6,567 nt of DNA from positions 1 to 6,567 of the forward strand of contig DMAZ01000134.1 in assembly GCA_003446335.1 (NCBI GenBank), read 5' to 3'. Both the position numbers and the translations under genes were made by a program. The DNA is from Lachnospiraceae bacterium. Lineage in GTDB: Bacteria; Bacillota_A; Clostridia; Lachnospirales; Lachnospiraceae. The notes under the pieces are model-generated. The model did no database searches. It was given only the letters and a program-made list of their open reading frames with translations, and was not told the DNA's origin. Below are positions 5,403 through 6,567 of this stretch, piece by piece; within the stretch, counting starts at the first letter, position 1; each line of letters begins with the position of its first letter.

Positions 5403-5496
5403 CTGTCGGAAAAATGAAGGCTCCTCTCCCGGCTTACCGCCGTAAACACCCCATGCTTATCGGACAAGGCGGCAATATGGAAAATGTGAAACGAAG

Positions 5497-5505
5497 TTAT
5501 CCACA
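5497..5505 (+). promoter_or_regulatory. DnaA box (exact)
   Basis: TTATCCACA matches the consensus completely and reads in the dnaA direction. It begins 38 bp before the next exact box. A looser TTTTCACA follows directly. Confidence 0.85.
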
Positions 5506-5534
5506 TTTTCACAAAATGAGTGTCGAAAACTTTT

Positions 5535-5543
5535 TTATCCACA
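5535..5543 (+). promoter_or_regulatory. DnaA box (exact), next to the dnaA promoter
   Basis: TTATCCACA matches the consensus completely and ends 24 bp before the dnaA -35 element. A two-mismatch box on the opposite strand (TTGTCCACG, 5550-5558) lies between them. This placement suits DnaA autorepression, known in other bacteria. Confidence 0.85.
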
Positions 5544-5566
5544 GATTTCCGTGGACAACCGGCCAT

Positions 5567-5595
5567 TTGAAAACCCCTTTAAATTACTATAAAAT
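5567..5595 (+). promoter_or_regulatory. Sigma-A type promoter for dnaA
   Basis: TTGAAA (5567-5572) and TAAAAT (5590-5595) are separated by 17 bp, each with one mismatch to consensus. The predicted start is near 5602, giving a leader of roughly 35-40 nt. An overlapping TATAAA at 5588 would give a 15-bp spacer and is less likely. Confidence 0.72.
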
Positions 5596-5639
5596 AATTC
5601 ATGCTTGCCTTTTTGAAAAAGGAAATGAAAGAGAACTCA

Positions 5640-6567
5640 ATGGATACATCAAAACTTCAGGAAAACTGGATAAATATCAAGGAGATCATCCGGAACGAAT
5701 ACGGTCTTTCCGATGTTTCCTTTAATACATGGATCAAGGATCTTCTTCTGGGACCCGTAAACGGAGATACCATCACCATCGTCATTCCCAGCAAGAGCAG
5801 CCTTATGCGCAATTACTATGAGAATAAGTTCCTCGATCCTTTCGAGGCTACTCTCTCCGAGATCATGGACCAGGAGTGCCATGTCATCTTCGTATTTGAA
5901 AACGAGGATAAGAAAGAGGAAGAAGAAGCACAGAAACGGGCTTATAATACCGTGATTTCCGAAAGTGCGGGCTTAAATCCCCGCTATCGTTTTGATACCT
6001 TTGTCGTCGGCAGCAATAACCGGCTGGCGCACTCAGCATGTCTTGCCGTTGCCGAAACACCGGGCCTTGTCTATAACCCTCTCTTTTTATACGGAGGAGC
6101 GGGCCTTGGCAAAACGCACCTCATGCATTCGATCGGGCACTATATCCTGGAGCAGGAACCGGATACCAAGGTCCTGTATGTTACCAGCGAACAGTTTACC
6201 AATGAAGTGATCGAATCGATCCGAAGCGGTAATGCCGCCTCGATGGCACGGCTGCGCGATAAATACCGCACGGTCGACGTCCTTCTGATCGACGACATCC
6301 AGTTCATCATCGGCAAGGAATCCACACAGGAAGAGTTTTTCCACACCTTTAATGCCCTGCATGCGGCGGGAAAACAGATTGTTCTCACCTCCGACCGTCC
6401 TCCCAGGGAGATGCGGCAGCTGGATGAGAGATTCCGCTCCCGTTTTGAAATGGGACTGACTGCGGATGTGCAGCCCCCGGATTATGAGACCAGGATGGCG
6501 ATCCTTCGAAGGAATGCCGAAACGCTCCATATCCGTCTGGATGACGAGATCCTGGAGTATATTGCTT
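5640..6567 (+). CDS. dnaA: DnaA, chromosomal replication initiator, C-terminally cut by the window edge
   Basis: DnaA binds DnaA boxes and, with ATP, opens the origin and recruits the helicase. About 309 residues are present. Domain I (about 1-85) has the typical NWxxIKE...SFNTWIKDL opening. Domain II is short and acidic/basic (88-100). The AAA+ domain III starts with [18 protein letters not shown] (116-133), then Walker [10 protein letters not shown] (152-160), Walker B LLIDDIQF (215-222), sensor-1 region LTSDRPP (249-255) and box VII SRFEMGL (267-273). The lid and the DNA-binding domain IV lie beyond the right edge. I chose the ATG at 5640, six bases after a weak GAG. An in-frame ATG at 5625 would add MKENS but has its AAGGA only one base away, too close. 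Neither start has a strong ribosome binding site. Upstream DnaA boxes imply autoregulation. Confidence 0.97.
   Translation, partial: MDTSKLQENWINIKEIIRNEYGLSDVSFNTWIKDLLLGPVNGDTITIVIPSKSSLMRNYYENKFLDPFEATLSEIMDQECHVIFVFENEDKKEEEEAQKRAYNTVISESAGLNPRYRFDTFVVGSNNRLAHSACLAVAETPGLVYNPLFLYGGAGLGKTHLMHSIGHYILEQEPDTKVLYVTSEQFTNEVIESIRSGNAASMARLRDKYRTVDVLLIDDIQFIIGKESTQEEFFHTFNALHAAGKQIVLTSDRPPREMRQLDERFRSRFEMGLTADVQPPDYETRMAILRRNAETLHIRLDDEILEYIA

Larger units (their letters stand above)
5216..5566. other. oriC: Putative chromosomal replication origin (upstream, dnaA-proximal part)
   Basis: This gene-free stretch between the divergent rpmH and dnaA promoters holds three exact DnaA boxes (TTATCCACA), several two-mismatch boxes and an AT-rich segment around 5275-5318. 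The rpmH-oriC-dnaA arrangement is classical for Firmicutes. In Bacillus the origin is bipartite, with the unwinding region downstream of dnaA, which lies outside this window. So I can support this as an origin box cluster but cannot say where unwinding occurs. A continuous minus-strand frame across it is not a gene. Confidence 0.82.

Noticed and set aside
5457..5465. TTATCGGAC as a DnaA box
   Set aside because: Four mismatches in the second half of the 9-mer, including the CCACA core.
5216..5566. Minus-strand open frame of 116 codons across the origin
   Set aside because: It runs through the DnaA boxes and overlaps the rpmH promoter, resembles no protein and lacks a ribosome binding site.
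1..6567. Mobile element, CRISPR array, tRNA/rRNA gene or novel defence system
   Set aside because: No transposase, integrase, direct-repeat array, cloverleaf or unfamiliar gene cassette is visible; every sizeable supported frame belongs to a housekeeping family.

Overview
The window spans the chromosomal replication-origin neighbourhood of a low-to-mid-GC Firmicute. Gene order (dnaA facing away from rpmH-rnpA-yidD-yidC-jag-mnmE-mnmG) and protein features (YidC with no lipoprotein signal, Jag with a Jag_N domain and a long charged linker, RnpA with an RHR version of the RNR motif) point to Clostridia, most likely Lachnospiraceae. The family-level assignment is inference from recalled homologues, not from a search.

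Layout. Positions 1-5103 hold seven genes on the minus strand, read right to left: rpmH (L34), rnpA (RNase P protein), yidD (membrane-insertion factor), yidC (insertase), jag/khpB (RNA-binding protein), mnmE and the first 88 codons of mnmG. Most junctions are tight: rnpA and yidD overlap, yidD-yidC are 23 bp apart, yidC-jag 7 bp, mnmE-mnmG 43 bp. The two looser junctions both carry hairpins: a textbook intrinsic terminator between rpmH and rnpA, and a 144-bp leader between jag and mnmE. Positions 5104-5639 contain no gene. They hold a near-consensus minus-strand promoter and structured leader for rpmH, a perfect 12-bp inverted repeat in an AT-rich stretch, three exact DnaA boxes plus degenerate ones, and a plus-strand promoter for dnaA. 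dnaA then runs off the right edge at about codon 309, in the AAA+ domain.

The genes link initiation of replication (DnaA at its own origin), ribosome and tRNA maturation (L34, RNase P, and MnmE-MnmG modification of wobble uridine-34), membrane-protein insertion (YidC/YidD) and envelope-linked RNA binding (Jag). This is a conserved housekeeping locus. I see no mobile element, CRISPR array, defence gene or unknown gene family. The points worth a second look are regulatory (terminator before an rnpA that lacks a Shine-Dalgarno; origin inverted repeats; hairpin-rich mnmE leader) and protein-level (YidC groove arginine replaced by tyrosine, large YidC external loop, Arg/Asp/Gly-rich Jag linker, lengthened MnmE G domain).
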